64,000 nt of DNA from Astropecten irregularis (GCA_963971285.1 OZ020245.1:22272983-22336982), one strand, 5' to 3'; shown: positions 1 to 15,300, numbered from the stretch's first letter. The notes: generated by a model from the sequence alone, not told the origin. A program made the numbers and translations.

Positions 1-219
1 GGCAATGTGCGACTTGTTTGTCCGAACATCTGAATGTGACGTCACGAGCGCAGAGCACTATTGAACAGTTCTGAGAAGAAAAACATGGGAAAATAATGAA
101 ATGATATAATGTGTACTGCATAGTGTAGCCATGGTTTGCAACGTTTTCCTATTATGCATGCCCACCCACAGCCGTGTGGTCATTTGATATGTTACTGTGT
201 ATGTTTTTTTTTTCCACAG

Positions 220-366
220 GCCAGCTGTCCGTTGACGGTTTGCTTCGCTACCTCCTGAGCGACGTGAACTCGGTGGTGGGACCCAATGCCTACTTGCTGT
301 GTCAAGACATGGAGCAGCCTTTATCCCATTACTTCATCAATTCGTCCCACAACACCTACCTCACAG
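220..366 (+). CDS. plcb1: PLCβ exon: end of EF-hand region and start of X domain
   Basis: Acceptor tttttccacag before 220, donor gtttgt after 366; starts with two bases of a split codon and ends in phase 1. It encodes [15 protein letters not shown], a typical EF-hand to X-domain junction, then the X-domain start [12 protein letters not shown], which has the first catalytic histidine and the neighbouring calcium-binding Asn. All of the enzyme N-terminal to this lies upstream of the window. Confidence 0.95.
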
Positions 367-3300
367 GTTTGTGACTAAACCTGGGGGGCCGATTTCACTA
401 ACGCTTTGCGATCATCGCTAAAACCCAAATCCATCGCTAAACAGAAAATTGGAACACAAGGTAACGATCGATTATGATTTTCCATTTAGCGATGGATTTG
501 GGCTTTAGCGATGATCGCAAAGTGTTAGTGAAATCGGCCCCTGGCTTGCGTATTATTCATTCTTTCCTTGACATGCCGTTTGACATTGAGAATGATTTGT
601 CAATGTTACGTTTGTCTGATTTTTTTGGGTGTGAAGTAAGGCCTTATTTGGATTCTTGGCTTCGGCTCCTTGGTCCGGCTCTGTCTTTGTCAACCAAAAG
701 CTGAAAACTAAAGACTCTGGCTTTTTGTTGAGGTTAAATCTCCAATTTCTTGTTCAAAACAGAGTATCCGCATGCAGACCTTAGCCAAAGCCTCTGCTTT
801 CATATCTGTTAATTCAAACAAAATGAATGTCGATAATTGAGCCAAAGCCTGAGCAAGAAGCTAAAGCCGAGATTTTGGAATAGGCCGTAACATTTCCCAG
901 AAAATGGTTCTAGTGATGAATTTTGATGGTGAAGTGTATTATATGTCATTTTGTATTGAGTTCAACATTCATTTGTTCAGCATTTGGTGAACAGTGGCTG
1001 TGAACATGGCCATTACGACTTCTGTAATAACCCTGAAAATAAACCTGGAATCTCAAAACAAATCACTGCAAAGCCTTGGAAGTTTTCAGCCATAAGTAAA
1101 GAAAGTTGAAAGGAAAGCTGGGAGTTTTTCTGATCGGTTGAGATGCTTAAGTTGTCTCCATTGCTCTTCTCCACTCCCTTTCTTACATTTTCCACTTCCA
1201 TCCCTTCCCCACACCCCCTCCATTTTTCTTAATCCCCCACCCCCTCTGCATTACCCCCACCTTCTTAAAGAACTGTATGCCATGCCTCTAGTTTCTTTTA
1301 GCTTTACGCAATGTACTTGTCTAAACACTCGAAAGGTTAAGACAGACATGAACTGATAAGAAGCTTCTGAAACTTTAAGAGTGCAATCCGTTATTCCTCA
1401 TGTTTCTTTGCTCAATGTTACATAAACAGAACCAAGATGACTCTATATCTACATGTCCATCATACTGTTTGCTTTGTGGTCAGACTATTGGGTCTTTTCT
1501 CTTGATTTGTGTTCCACGGCTACATGAATGATTTTGCTCTTCCCATTACACACGTAATGTACCCGTGTTTGTATTTTGTTTTTTCTTCAATCTTCCCTTC
1601 AGGCCATCAGTTTACGGGCAAGTCTTCTGTGGAGATGTACCGCCAGACCTTGCTGTCTGGCTGCCGCTGCGTGGAGCTTGACTGCTGGGATGGTAAGACT
1701 ACCGAGGAGGAGCCTGTAATAACGCACGGCTACACCATGTGCACTGAGGTCTCATTCAAGGTAAGATTGCTTCCCCCTACAACTCCAATGTGTGCATATG
1801 GGCATTTCCACGTTTTTTTGTTTGTTTACATTTTGTAATGTAAGTTACCTTTTATCTTTTGCATTATTTGCTTGCATTTCGTTGACGTTTTCAAGAAGGG
1901 GCGAATTTGGCAAGAGTCAATATTTTTTTGAAAGACAAATTTGTGCATATTTGTATTTGGGGAGAGTTTTGGATCACTGGGAATTTGTCTAGAGAAAAAG
2001 TTTTCACGAAGGGGCGAATTTCTTTGAACGTTAATTACTCCGCAATCTTTATCACCTCTTAATTAGTACAGTGTACGTCGTGTAAGAGAAAGTCTTTCAG
2101 CTTGAAACCGGTATGAACAATTAATCAACATGTCCTCTAAAAATGGGCGAAATGTTCAATTCAAAAAGGAACAAACTTCAAAGCCGATTTTCTCAAAACT
2201 ATGTTTCAACGCCCAGGTGGGCAAAGTGGCTCTTTGTGTAAACGCTGACGATTTCAAGGAGCCATGAGTAGTATACTTGCTGATTCCAATAAAATTGTTT
2301 AAATTGGAGTCTTTCAAGAATGATTGATCAAGGAATAGGTCAAAGTCACTTAACAGGTAACTTACGTTACCGTGGAATTGCCCATATGGTTCCGTGCAAA
2401 TCCTCCTCAAACGTCTGCCATTTTGAATATTAATTTATTTTTTGGTCGGGAAATAGATAATATGCAAATTAGGTTTGCCCTTCACCGACGTGGATAAGCA
2501 CTGTATACTTAGTGCTTGTGAGAGCATGTGAAAAAATCACATGCTGGCTCAGGTGGGATTCGAACCCACGACCTCCTGCTTGAGTGCAGGTGCCATACCG
2601 CTAGGCCGCCGAGCTATCTGCATGGAGTCAGCGGGGTGAATCGTATCCAATATCGCGGCGGGTCTGCCATTTTGCTTTGTGTTTTTTGTTGTTGTGGGAT
2701 GCCCGTGTGTGAATGACCTCTCTGGCTAGTGTATCATTTATTCCCCATAGCTCGTTGATGCAGAGGGTTTTCATTTGGTTTTCCTCCATTTTCTTTCTTT
2801 ATCTTCCAGGAGGTTATTGAAGCCATCAAAGAAACAGCTTTCAAGACCACAGACTTCCCTGTCATCCTGTCCTTTGAAAACCACTGCTCGTAAGTTAACC
2901 ATGTTCAGTGAATTATGATATTAATTGATCATTGTTTCCTTGTTTTGGAACACAATGATAACATATATTTTCCCCTAATGAGCTCCCCTGTGAGTATTCT
3001 CATGTTGTCCTTCCTAATGCTTGACTGTTTTCACTGATATTTATTTCGTATTAAAGTGGCTGGAGTGTGTTTAAGCCATCAAGATGACTTGATGTGTATG
3101 TCTCTTGATTTGGTCGAAGAGCACATTTCCTCATCTATAAATGTAAACTCGGACTGTGATGACGAAGATGTTTTACTCTTCCCTTCCCCTTGCCCCCCAA
3201 AAATTGCAATGCATGAATGTAGATGAAGTTTAACCAATTGGTTTCAGTATTCGTGTTAGCCTTAGAGCATTTTTTTGGAGCAATTAGAATTGTATTATCG

Positions 3301-6300
3301 TTGTACTTTTTAATATCTTGATTTGTAATCATCAAATAACCACAAGGGAAACTAATTGAAATTTAAGTCCTTGAAAAGTGAACAAGTGGTTTCATGGTTT
3401 CTGACTGCCAAACGGACAAAGATAATTGATTATTTGGGTCACCACCAACGTAGGGCTGTATGGCTCAGTTGGTAGAGCACCTGTACGGTATTCAGGAGGT
3501 CGCCGGTTCGAATCCCGCTCCAGTCAATTTTTCTTTGTTCACTTTTCACCTTGTTTTGTCTTAGTTTTACTTGATTTTACATAAGACTTGTCTGTATCCT
3601 CGACGATTATACTGACGTCAAATGTTGTATTGCTTGTTTGCTTGTTTGGCTGGTTTTGTCTGTTTATGTTTGTTTGTCCATCCATTTGTCCATCCATTTG
3701 GTTGTCTGTTTGTTTGTTGTCAGACTGTTCCATATATAAGTCTCAGCTTCTGCGAACTACCTTAAAATGCTGTCTGAAGTTGTGTCTTCATTTCATCCCT
3801 GTTACTTGTAAAAACACTTGCTTGACTATTGGACATTGGTTTCATTTTCGGATGTTGCTTCATATCATTTGTCTCTGTTATTTACCTTTATCATTGAAAT
3901 AAATTTATGCATACAATATGTACACAGTCATGTGGAACCTCATTAATACGAGTATTATTAATACAACATTCTGCTTATAACAAGAAAAGATTTAGGTCCT
4001 TATCCTTCATTCTTTATCATTTTAATTCCTGATGGTACAAGGTTCCTAGGTTATTACAAGTTTCCAGCAAAGTCCCAAGGACCTCTTACTACTACTATGT
4101 TGGAGAGACTTTGAATTTAACCAATGCTTACTCTGTCACCATGAACATATCCCCTCCAGACCATTCTATCCAACATGGTAGTCCTAAGCTCCTTTGTATT
4201 GTCTAAGCCAGTGTCCCTCTTCAGCATTCCAGTTTAGTTTGTGTGATTTTGACCATGTTTTCTTGTTCTTTGACTTTGTTCCCAAAGAATTGCTATACTT
4301 GCTATTAGGTCTGGGTGACAAATGTTATGTCTTGCTGATGTCAATCTATTGGTTCGTAGTTTATCTGACAGTCTGGGCAATCCTGCATAAAGATCAATGG
4401 GGTTAACGGAATATCAAATGATGAATGCCGGAGTGCATAGAATAACTGTTACATTGAGTGAGGTTGGAATATTACTACAATCAGTCGTTAACATCGGGCG
4501 CTCTTCTTACCTGTGTCATAATAGTCATTCCCAGTGGGGGAGTCAATTAATTTCCCATTTACCTTTTTTTGTCTTCATTTTCTTGTTGATGATAGTTTTC
4601 CTTTTCCCCTCCTGCCGTCAATTGTCATTTTCCCCAATTAGTTATGTAAATTCATTATTACAAATAACTATTTTGTGTTTTTTTTTTAAAGAATCCTTGT
4701 TATAGTAAATGAACATACATGTGTGTAGTGATATCTTTTGATGCGTGGGTTGCTCTGAACTACTAAAGCCAATTCAGTATTCCATCCGTGGAATATTGCA
4801 TCACACATGCACTGCTTATAAATGGTTCTTCTGTTTCATACAAAATACCTAAATGGCAATTCCACGGTAAATTAAGTCACCTGTCAAATGACTTTGACCT
4901 ATTCCTTGATCAATCATTCTTGAAAGACTCCAATTTAAAAAGATTTTGAAAAGTGAACAAAAAAAAATTGACTGGAGCGGGATTCAAACTGGTGACCTCC
5001 TGAATACCGTACAGGCGCTCTACCAACTGAGCCATCCAGCCCTACGTTGGTGGTGACCCCAATAGTCAATTATCTTTTCGTTTGGCAGTCAGAAGCCATG
5101 AAACCATGCACACACCGCCATGCCCCAAGGATCGTTTCAATGATACACGCAGCAATGCTGCAACCTGGGAACGGTACATGGGGAATCACTCAAAGAGGAT
5201 ACAGCTTTTTAATCAGTCAGTTCTCTTGTGGTTATTTGATGATTCAAAAGGTTTTATTGGAATCAGCAAGTGTACCACTTATGATTCCTTGTAATGCATG
5301 CAAAAATGCAAAAAAGAGGTAACTTACATGTCCCCAAACCGTGGAAAACATCTCACATTATAATAATAAATGCATGCAAGTTGTCAGGCGGCCATTTTGT
5401 TATGTTCTTGGGGAGAGCTTTGTGTATTGATTCGACTGTTGTAGTGGGTATTTGGGTCAGCTTTCACTAATGTCAATAACCGGACAATGGGACCACTCGA
5501 ATCCATGTTTTTTGAGGATTATTTATTTGATGAAAGGTTGAGTGGAATTGATTGGGTATTCGCAAGGGAGCGTTACAAGTGAAACCAGGTCATGCTTAGG
5601 ATCTTGTAATGTATTTTGGAACCAAGATCTTTTAGAAACCTCACCGTGATTATCATAAGATAACATTTCTCTCTTCAAGGAAAAGGATTTCTGCTTCTTT
5701 CTTCTTGTGAATATGGAGAAATTTTGATCTTGATTCAATTAAAACTGGGAAAGTGGAATATATTTTTTTAAAGAGTTGCAGTTGATGAAATGTCTTTAAA
5801 GCTAATCCAGGGGAGGGGAGCGCATGCCCCTTTCTTCCAGCAAAGAAAAAAGAAAAGAAGAGGAAAAGGAAATAGAAAGAAAGAGGAAAAACAATATATT
5901 GGGAGGGAGAAAGACTCAAAAAGAGAAGAAAAAAGAGGGGGGGGCACAAAATTAGCTAGCTTTGATCACCCCGAAATGCATCCGTGGCTATTGAAATGCC
6001 GCACTTTATTTCCACGCCCCCCCCCCCTTGAAAATCCTGGATCCGCCCCTGTCTTGTACTAATTTCAGTGAGTTGTTCTTTTTGTCTGTTTCTGCAGTCA
6101 GAAGCAGCAGGCTAAGATGGCCAACTACTGCCGGATGATCTTCGGAGATGCACTCTTAGTGGATTCGCTGGAAGAGAATAAGGTATAAAGTCTGGAGATT
6201 TGTCTTGTCCCTCTCATCAGATTAGAATAGAATAGGGTAACAGTTTACTACTGGGTACGATTTCCTATAAAGGGAATAAAAACAACTTTTTGTAAAGACA

Positions 6301-9300
6301 CAATACCTAAATATACGTTCGTGGTGTCCTCTTCAACATTATTAGCACCTTTGATTTTTGAGGAAAATTATGGAGTAAAAAACGGTACTGATGTGACTTT
6401 GCACGGATGCACAGAACGGCCGCAGACAAGAATGTAGTCTAGTTTCTGCTCTCATTGTGCAGACTTTCGATACGTTGGTTGTAGATACCAGACTAGCCAG
6501 ACCAGACAAAATGGCAGAAGAAAATTGTATTTTTTACTCTGAAGAAATGTTGCACACAATTTTTCTATCTAGGGATTTAAGGACTCTGGAACATTTGCTG
6601 AAAGTCAAAAATATCATTTTGGAACAGTAGAAGCTATTAAGTTGTTTTTATCTCCCTATATAGGTATTGTACCTAGTAGTAAACCATTACCTAGAATAGA
6701 ATATAGAGAAGCTCACTGTAGAATATGTACATTTGAAGTGATAGAGGCCGTGCAAGGAGCTAAACTCGAGGCCACAATTTGCAGTATTAGATTTTTGATC
6801 GAAAATGTAACTGAATTAGTACTTGAACCTGTTTATGTGAAGTACTTATGAAACATGACCATTGTGGCAGAAAAATCTTAACTTCAAATACCCAACTTTT
6901 TGTGTATATTTACTCTGACCTTACACAGATGGGCTGACAGTAGCTTGGTTTCACAATATCACAAGTTGTCTTTGTTTAAATAGCATAGTTTTGATACAAG
7001 TAGAGCCTAGTTTGATGCTAAATCCAGTCAGTTTCCCTTAGTGGTTGTTTGCTTATAACACTGTAGTTGATTATGATTTGAAGTAGGCCTACAAATTAAA
7101 CATAAATATGATTGTGTTTAATATTGGAGGTAAATATTGTGGTATTGGTTTTATTTGTGTGATCCTTTACATGCATATATACATTGATAATACATGTAAC
7201 ACTTTTGTAGCAGGTGTGTGTGAGAATTCAGATTGTTCTGATTTCAGATTTGTTTATTTATATTTTAATTCAAAATTTCAGCTTTTTTGTACTTCAGGTG
7301 CCAATTTCATAGAGCCATTTAAGCACAAAATTTGCTTAAGCATGAAAAGTCTTCCTAGATCAAACAACCAACCAAATTTTCATGTGATGTTTACTGCTTT
7401 TGACTGTTATTCGGCCATTGTTTGCTGAGCATAACATTCACTAGGAGTTTTGGCTGACGTACTGATTTTATTTACCAAGGTTTTTGGTGCTTAAGCAAAT
7501 TTTGGTGCTTAAGCAGCTCTATGAAATTGGCCCCTGCTCTGTACAGAACTATGGTATTGGCCCTTTTAAATTTCAGTTTTTTGTTTGGTGTTTTCAGATT
7601 TTGTGTGTGTGTGGCCACTCACATCCCTGTTGTAGAATGTAATGTACACACACAGGGTTCCAGCCGAAGAGAGTGCTGGATTTAGGCAGCTTCTGTATAA
7701 CAAAGCCCCTAGACGGAGATTGCCAATTTTTTTGTAAGAATACATGACAATGTTCCATCCATGGGGAATCTTTTTGACCCCTGGATGCAGTGGGTGAATC
7801 TTAGGCCGTGTACGAAACTGGCTTCCAGAGCTAGGGCTAGGTCTATTGTCTAGGTGTCTCTGCATATTTCCAATGCAGCGAAGACCTAGACCTAGCTCTG
7901 GACAACGGATTCGCGGATGCAGGCTTACTTTGTCTTTGTCTCTGTTGACTTCCACTCATGCCCATCCAGATCGAAGCAGGCTCTCCCCTGCCTAGCCCCA
8001 ATCTTCTACGAGGAAAGATTCTGGTCAAGAACAAAAAGAGGAAAGTTATCGAAGGAGGGAAGAAACGAACAGGTAAAGCAATCATGATTTAAAAATTAAT
8101 ATTCATATAATGTTCGCCCTCTGTCCTGAATATTGTTATTTCTTTTGTTTTGACAATTTCTTTTGCAGGAAACCTAAAGAATTCTTGTCTTTTATTTGTT
8201 GACAGATTTTTTAGACTTTGTTTTGTATTTACTGGGTTTTTTTCTCGGTATTGTTGAAGCAATCGTGTACATTTGATTTGTGTGTATTAATTTGGTTGAT
8301 CAATAACAATGTTTTTTTCAGAGGAAGTCTGTAGCATAATGTCGCTTTGTATGTTTTGCAATGAGGTGACTTGAACAAGTCTACTTTCAGACAGACGCTT
8401 GTATGATATGTCTTTGGTTCTCTATGGGTCCTGGTGAATACCCCTATTCCTGGATAAACCATATCATACTAACCCTTGTCCAGTTATTGTAGTCAGTATT
8501 AACATGAACAGAGTAGACTGCAATTCAGTGTCCCAGCTTTGGCCAACTCCATCTGAAATTTGAAAGATCTATATTTCATTTTATTTATTTAATCTATTCG
8601 TATATTTATTTGATAACCGACGGCAGAGATCTGCCAATTATAGGTATCATGAAGATTTGGTTAAAATTGTAAATATTTATTTACAAAATTTATAAAAACA
8701 AACAAACAAACAAACAAACATTCAACAATCATGCACTTTAACATTGGATCTAATAATCCAACAAAGACCAACAATCAACAAACAAATAGTCATACAAACA
8801 AATATGGTAAACATAAAAAAGTACAAATAATACAAATTATGGGCTATCTATTTATGACCTAGATGTTAAGTGTTTGAATAATACTTCTATAAATCTGTAT
8901 AATATGGAAGGAGTGTAATGTTGGTGCCCTAAGCACATCATATGCAAATAACATGATAATCGTACTACAGTGGAACGCCACTATAACGAACACCATCATA
9001 CCGAATATTTAGCTTTACCGGTCATCATCCTTGGCTCCCAATTTTTGTGTACAATGCATACCGAATATGGCTCTTTATAAATCACTATAACAAATGACCA
9101 CTATAACCATAGATATATAAAAAAAAACTAGATGGCTGCTCGTGGAGGCGGTGGCGCCATTTTAGTAGGGAGGGTGTTTCAAATCCGTTTTTTATGGAAC
9201 GCCGTAGCTATCTTCTTTAGATTGTTTGCTTCAGTAATTCCATCATTCAATTTTTGCCAAATTGAATGATGGAACTTGCGAAAAGAATGACAGAATGACA

Positions 9301-12300
9301 AACTGAATGATAAAATTGGCGACTGAAATTACAAAATGGCAAAAAAATGATGAAATTGGCGAATTAAAATGATGGAATTACAGATAAACAATCTAAGCCA
9401 CCGAATATAGCTACGGCGTTCCATCATGTTTCTTGGTGCATCGCGAACCGCATAACGCGTAACGACGCAGCTTGCGCTGTTTGTTATTAGCGCGTGAGCG
9501 TAGTGGGGAGTAAACATGGGTTTCGTCATGACGCATGCAACCCCCATTCGTTAATACACGGGTGCAACATCTACTTTTTTTTATATATCTATGACTATAA
9601 CAGACAATATCTGTGCATCCCACCATGTTCGTTATTGTGGCATTCCACTGTAAATACAATACAGTATGGGTAAGGTTCACTATGCTATCTGTACTGTATA
9701 TTCTTCAGTAATGCAGTCCATGCAGAAAAACAAAAGCCATTGTGTTTCCAGTGACCCCATAAACTCAATTCCTTTGTCATTCATGATGTTATTCATCAAT
9801 TTTGCTATTGTTGCATTGTTCTTATTAATTTTTTCAATGGTTACATGCCCTTTCTTTGTGTTGGCCTTACTTGCAACAGTATTAGGTTTGTTGGGGTGGG
9901 TGGGTTGGAGAGGGTGTGGCTTGCACAAGCCCACACCGTCCTTTCAAAATTGAAAAATTTAACAGTGTATCTAACAATCAGGAAAAATGGAACAGAAAAG
10001 GAAAAACAGATTGAGGTCCAGAATTGTACTGGTTCTATAGGGGAGATCTACTTCAGATCAAAATTCTGACTAAATGTTTTGAAAACACTATACATCTATC
10101 ATTCGGGCATCAGAGTTGTCAAAATATCCCGAAATTTCCCCGGAATTTTTAGTTTTCCTTGAATAATGATTGTTTTTATGAAGATTCTTCATGTTAATGG
10201 CTGGAGATTGATTGATTTTGTCATTATTATTATTATTATTATTTTACACCAGGCAATTTTGAGTACTTTCATGAACTACGTATTTCTAAATCCATCTGGA
10301 ATTGTACTGGTAGCAATAAAAAACAAACCACTTTTGTCATCCGTGGCACTGAGGGCAGGAAACCAGGGCATGGGTTCCATTCAATGCAAATGAGGATATA
10401 CACTGGCATTGTTTATTTCCACAAAATAATCATTTTCATGTTTATGTGAGATTCTCATTTGATTGTTTGTTTTTTCAGGTTAGGTTACGGAATATAGGAT
10501 GGTATATGTTTATGTACACATGTACTTGTATTATTGTGATCAAAAGTAGTTTTTGAAAATCCTTTTTTAGAGATTGAGTTCAAAACCAGCCATTTGCTGA
10601 TATAAGACTCACAAACCTTGTGTGTTGTAAGTGGAAGAATGTGTTTACTATCGTAACTAGTTTAAAGGTACAGTACATGATTGGTAACAATCCCAAACAT
10701 AAATGTTCACAGATTTACCTTTAACTTACAGGGTATGAAGATGGTGCTGGCAGAAACATACTGTTCAAATATTTCCGCCTTACATGGTGTATTTTATCCA
10801 GAAATTAGTAAAACAAAGACCATGTGTAAATCTTGTGTAAGGTCAAAACCATTCTGTATATTTTTTAGGAAAAATTTGAATCTGGTTTTCGCTATTTTTT
10901 CTTGACTCGGCTGTCTGATTGAGCTCAAATTTTCAAAGGTTTATTATTTCATGTACAAGTACATGATGGATTGGATAAAATGTGAGTGCTGTTCTGTGAC
11001 CTTTACCAATCATGTATTATACCTTTAAAACTGAGCCTGGTATCAGCATCACGAGATGTCTTGGAGAACAGAAATGAATGTGAAATGGTCAGAGCTCGGT
11101 AACATTACTGGTTGTCATGTAGAAAGGCTCGGTCGGCAGCAGTAGAATGTGAGAGGAGGTGGTTGGGGGGGAATGATTGATTCGTCTTCTAACAGGATAT
11201 GAGATTCAGTTGATCAAAAGAGGGAAAAATGGAGAATGGAAAGTGGTAGTTCGTGTCTGAAAATTTCAGTGGCTTAACCCACGGATTGCCGAGAGCTATG
11301 ATGTTATCTATCCCGCCAGCTATTAGAAAGATGACCTTTCTGATGTGCAAATCAATACATTTGATTTAAAGGAACTAATTCTAAAATTATGAAAAAATTC
11401 ACAAAAATAAAAAGCCTTCCCCGAAATCGGTTTGTTTACTTGATATAGGCCTATCAGTCTTCATTTGTAAGCACTCTTATCTACAAAGCAATTAATTATG
11501 TAAACATTTTACGAAGAAGGTTTTTTTGTGCTTTAATAAGTGTAGGTGTTTTTCTATTATTTGTTAGTCCTAAAGTGGCACCTAATGGTTGTTTTTCCTA
11601 CCAAAACTATGACCAGAAAATGTGATGTTTGTTGTGTTGTGTTTTTGACTTTGGGGACGGACTTTTTCTAGGTAGCAGGTTGTCGGCGAGTCGCAGCAGT
11701 TTCAGGGAGGAACAGCTTATCCGTCAGGTCCTACGTCGCGTCCAAAGCGAGACCACATCAAAGGAAACCTTGGAAAAAACGACCTTTCACAAGTGTGAGG
11801 GCAAGCTACACAAACAAGAGGCCGAAATATCATACCTCTAGTTGATTAATCAGTCATAAAAATTGGTTCTCTCATATTTTTAAAGTACACAATTTTTAAA
11901 CACATCGTGCTGCATATAATGCTTGCCGTCATCTCAGCCAGCGTCTAGCTTTTAGTTTGAGCATAAATCCATCATTATAGTTGGTCATCTCATCAGATTC
12001 GGACAAGATCTGTTCCATTCCCCTTTATAAAACAAGTAGAAAGCATTATATAACACCTTAGTAGATCCTTGTCATTTAATTGGAGGATTGTATGTCACGT
12101 GATATTTGATAAATAGACCAATTCATGGCTTACGTCACAACCGTTGAAATTTTTACCATCCACCGTGCATTTTTGGTGCCATCCGATTTGTACCATTGCA
12201 CGCCAGGGACTCTAATACGTGATTGGTCAAGCGGCGTTCCATTTATTTGTCACTGCGTGCGCGCGTACGCGTTGGTGTGCAACGCGCGTTACTGTTATAA

Positions 12301-15300
12301 GAGCATATAGTTTGCCAAGATTTTAAGCTTTTTTTGTCTCGCTAACTCTTAAAATGTTATCCTCCAATCAAAATCAAATGACAAAGATCTACTTAGATGT
12401 TATATAAAACAAATAATGAATGTTTCACATTCGTAGAATGGAAAAAATAATTTCATTCGGTGACAGATGGACTGTTCCATTCCACTCGGCTTCGCCTCGT
12501 GAAATGGAACAGTCCATCTGTCACCTCATGAAATTATTTTTACCATTCCACTCATAAACATTCATTATTTGTATACCATTCTGTTTTTCCTTTTTCAAAT
12601 TAAGATGAAATCAGCAATGCATTGTACCATAATAAGACATTATATTAGTTTCAATCAAAAATGTAAAAGGATATTAGATGGCACATAAATACTTCAAGAA
12701 CATATTTTGTGCTTAAGAGACATAAGTGGAGGAACTAGCATATGAACCAACATACACACACGCGCTCCCTTCATTTGCACTGCATTATTATTACCGTATT
12801 TATTTCTGGTAATGACACCAAGTGCCCTAGGCACTGTAGCTCAAAATCCTGCTGAAACCTATTATGGAAAGATGATGAGAAGAAGATACAGTTTATAGAG
12901 GTGGGAGGAAAACCCCAGAGTAATATTCTGGGTAAAAATCCACAGAACCAGGTTGGAAGTGAAAACCCAATCCACTTGGGTTGACTGAGCCGGACTAAGC
13001 TTGGACCCGGTCTGCCAGAGGTGAAAGGCAAGGAAAGAACCCCTACGCCAGCCTGACTCCCCATTTGAAACTTGCAGTGACGTCACACTTTCAGACTAAG
13101 TATATTTTTGTTGCTAGTCTTTGCCAGACATTGCCTCATGCTCGTTCGTATTCCACCCTTCTCAGCAACATGACAAAGTCCAAACACAATCATCTAGAAA
13201 ACTTCAGCATTTCCAATATACCAAATTGTGAAATGTTTCAATCATGCGCATAAATTCTAGTTTTCCATTTGCCCGGAAAATTATGCCTTGGTTTTATTCA
13301 TTGCCATTGGCAACCCGCTCTTATTTTCTGTCACAGTCTCCTCAATCAGTGTATTATTCATTCTTTTGTATGACATATTAAAATCTTTTCTAGGAAAAAG
13401 TATGAAAAGGCAAGTCATTCTCTGAAAGAATCTAAAAACAACTGCATTCTCCATTGCAACATTACAATGTTTTACACATCTGTTAATGATAAACTGTCAA
13501 AAGAGTATTTAAAAACAAAATTCTTGAATTTCAGGCTTAGCCTTTGAAAAAACAGAAGAAGAAAGGCCTTTTTAAATTGACTTCATGTATAGGCTATGTC
13601 AATAGCGGAATAATCTTGACATGATACATGATATGTGATACATGTTTACATGATTTTTCAATTCCCCATACCCCAATGTGTTGGACATTATGAAGGCATT
13701 GCCAAGTTGATGTGGGAACATCTTGATTGAAAACAGACAGATAAACAACCATCTTGGGACTTTCAAGATGTCAACATGATGTCCTTATAGATGATTCTAA
13801 TATGATTGAGATTCTGAGAAGGATGGGGGAGGGGAGGGGGGGGGGTTTGTTTTAAGAAGCCTGTTGTTCAGTTTCCATCGAGCACGGGCTATAGTATGTA
13901 TGTGTTTATGCAGACGATCAATATAATGATACGCCGTCACTATTAAAAGCATCGTTGTCGGTGAGGCTACACAGCAAGTTTACATTAATACTTCAAGCGC
14001 CTCCATTGCTATGGCAACAGCACTGCATTAGCCTCATCGTACTGAATGCCCACTTTGATTCATGGAGTAAGACCCCTCTGTGCTTTGATTATAGGCCTAT
14101 TGGCAAATATCTTTAAGAAAACTTTGGCCAGTGCAAAAAAAGCCCACACTAATATCAAACTGACTCTTAGTTGAACATGGAGCATAGATAAACACTGAAA
14201 CATTCCATAGGTGAATAAACTCAGCTATAACGTAAAGTAACTCTCCATCATTGCTATAAATAACCATTACATCATCCCAAAGAAAAATCATCTGGACAAA
14301 TCATTAACAGCACTGTGTGATTAAGTCCTGCAGAACCAAAAAGGCTTCTAAAAATCCCTGGGCCCAGTGGTAAGACTCTGCGTCCCACAAATGAGGAACC
14401 GTAGCTGAAAATTCTGCATTCCACATACATGTAATATATTATGTCTATAATTATTTCATGGGATAGCGAGATAGTTTGGGCAGATATACTCATACTTCAC
14501 GTTAGTATTCCAGGATTCCTTTGCCAGCAGGAATTTACATGCCTTAATACAGAAATGTGAACTTGAGCGTCAGTGATCTCCCTGCTACATTTAAAGCTAT
14601 GCAGCCGATTTCACGAAATGTTGTGGAACTTACGCCTTATCTGTTTGTGGTGCAAGACTTACGCCATAAATGTATGGCGTAATTGAGCTTACGCCATAAA
14701 ATAGAGTTTCGTGAAATCCACTGCTGTTCATTAGCACCCAAAAAGATAGTTCATGTGAAAGTTACCAGTTTAAATATCATTGAAAAGTGAACAAAGAAAA
14801 ACTGGCTGGAGTAGGATTTGAACCAACGACCGCCAGAATACCGGACAGGCACTCTACCAACTGAACTATTAATATCGGTCAATCAATCAATTCATCCTTC
14901 AATTAGTTTAATTAAACCAATAGACAGTGAATTTGAAGCTTGGTTATTTTTATGTAAAGCAAATTTCAACAGCAAAATCAAACAGGATTATTCAGGTGTT
15001 GCATTTTTCATTTCCCTTTTAATACTTCATGTTCTAATGAATTGTTTCATTTTGTCGTAGAGTTCATTTTCCAGTGCCACAGTCAACCAAGCGATCGAGG
15101 CGTCATTGCACCGGAAAGTAAAAAAGAGCAACTCCCTATAGTGCCTCTGATTTTGCTGTAGTCCCTTATAGTTTGTTAATTATTCTGTGGCATCAATTTC
15201 ATCGCAGGGAGTCATTTCTTTAATCCAACAGGACTCTGTGCTAGATGTTTACGCCGGATTGTTATCAATCTCGCAGGACCAATACCCAGGCCTCCCGCAC

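Noticed and set aside
2544-2615. tRNA gene on the minus strand (B box and stems present)
   Set aside because: The anticodon loop is one base short, the acceptor stem is mismatched, and the flanks are shared with a second copy at 49560, so it is a SINE body.
3453-3525. tRNA gene with good A and B boxes
   Set aside because: The anticodon arm does not fold to a standard seven-base loop, and several copies with the same head and tail occur in the window: SINE family B.
6642-6851. 69-residue open frame
   Set aside because: No recognised domain, no splice context and AT-driven composition.
10470-10500. Good-looking acceptor (gtttgttttttcag) as start of a cassette
   Set aside because: A stop codon follows directly in the required phase.
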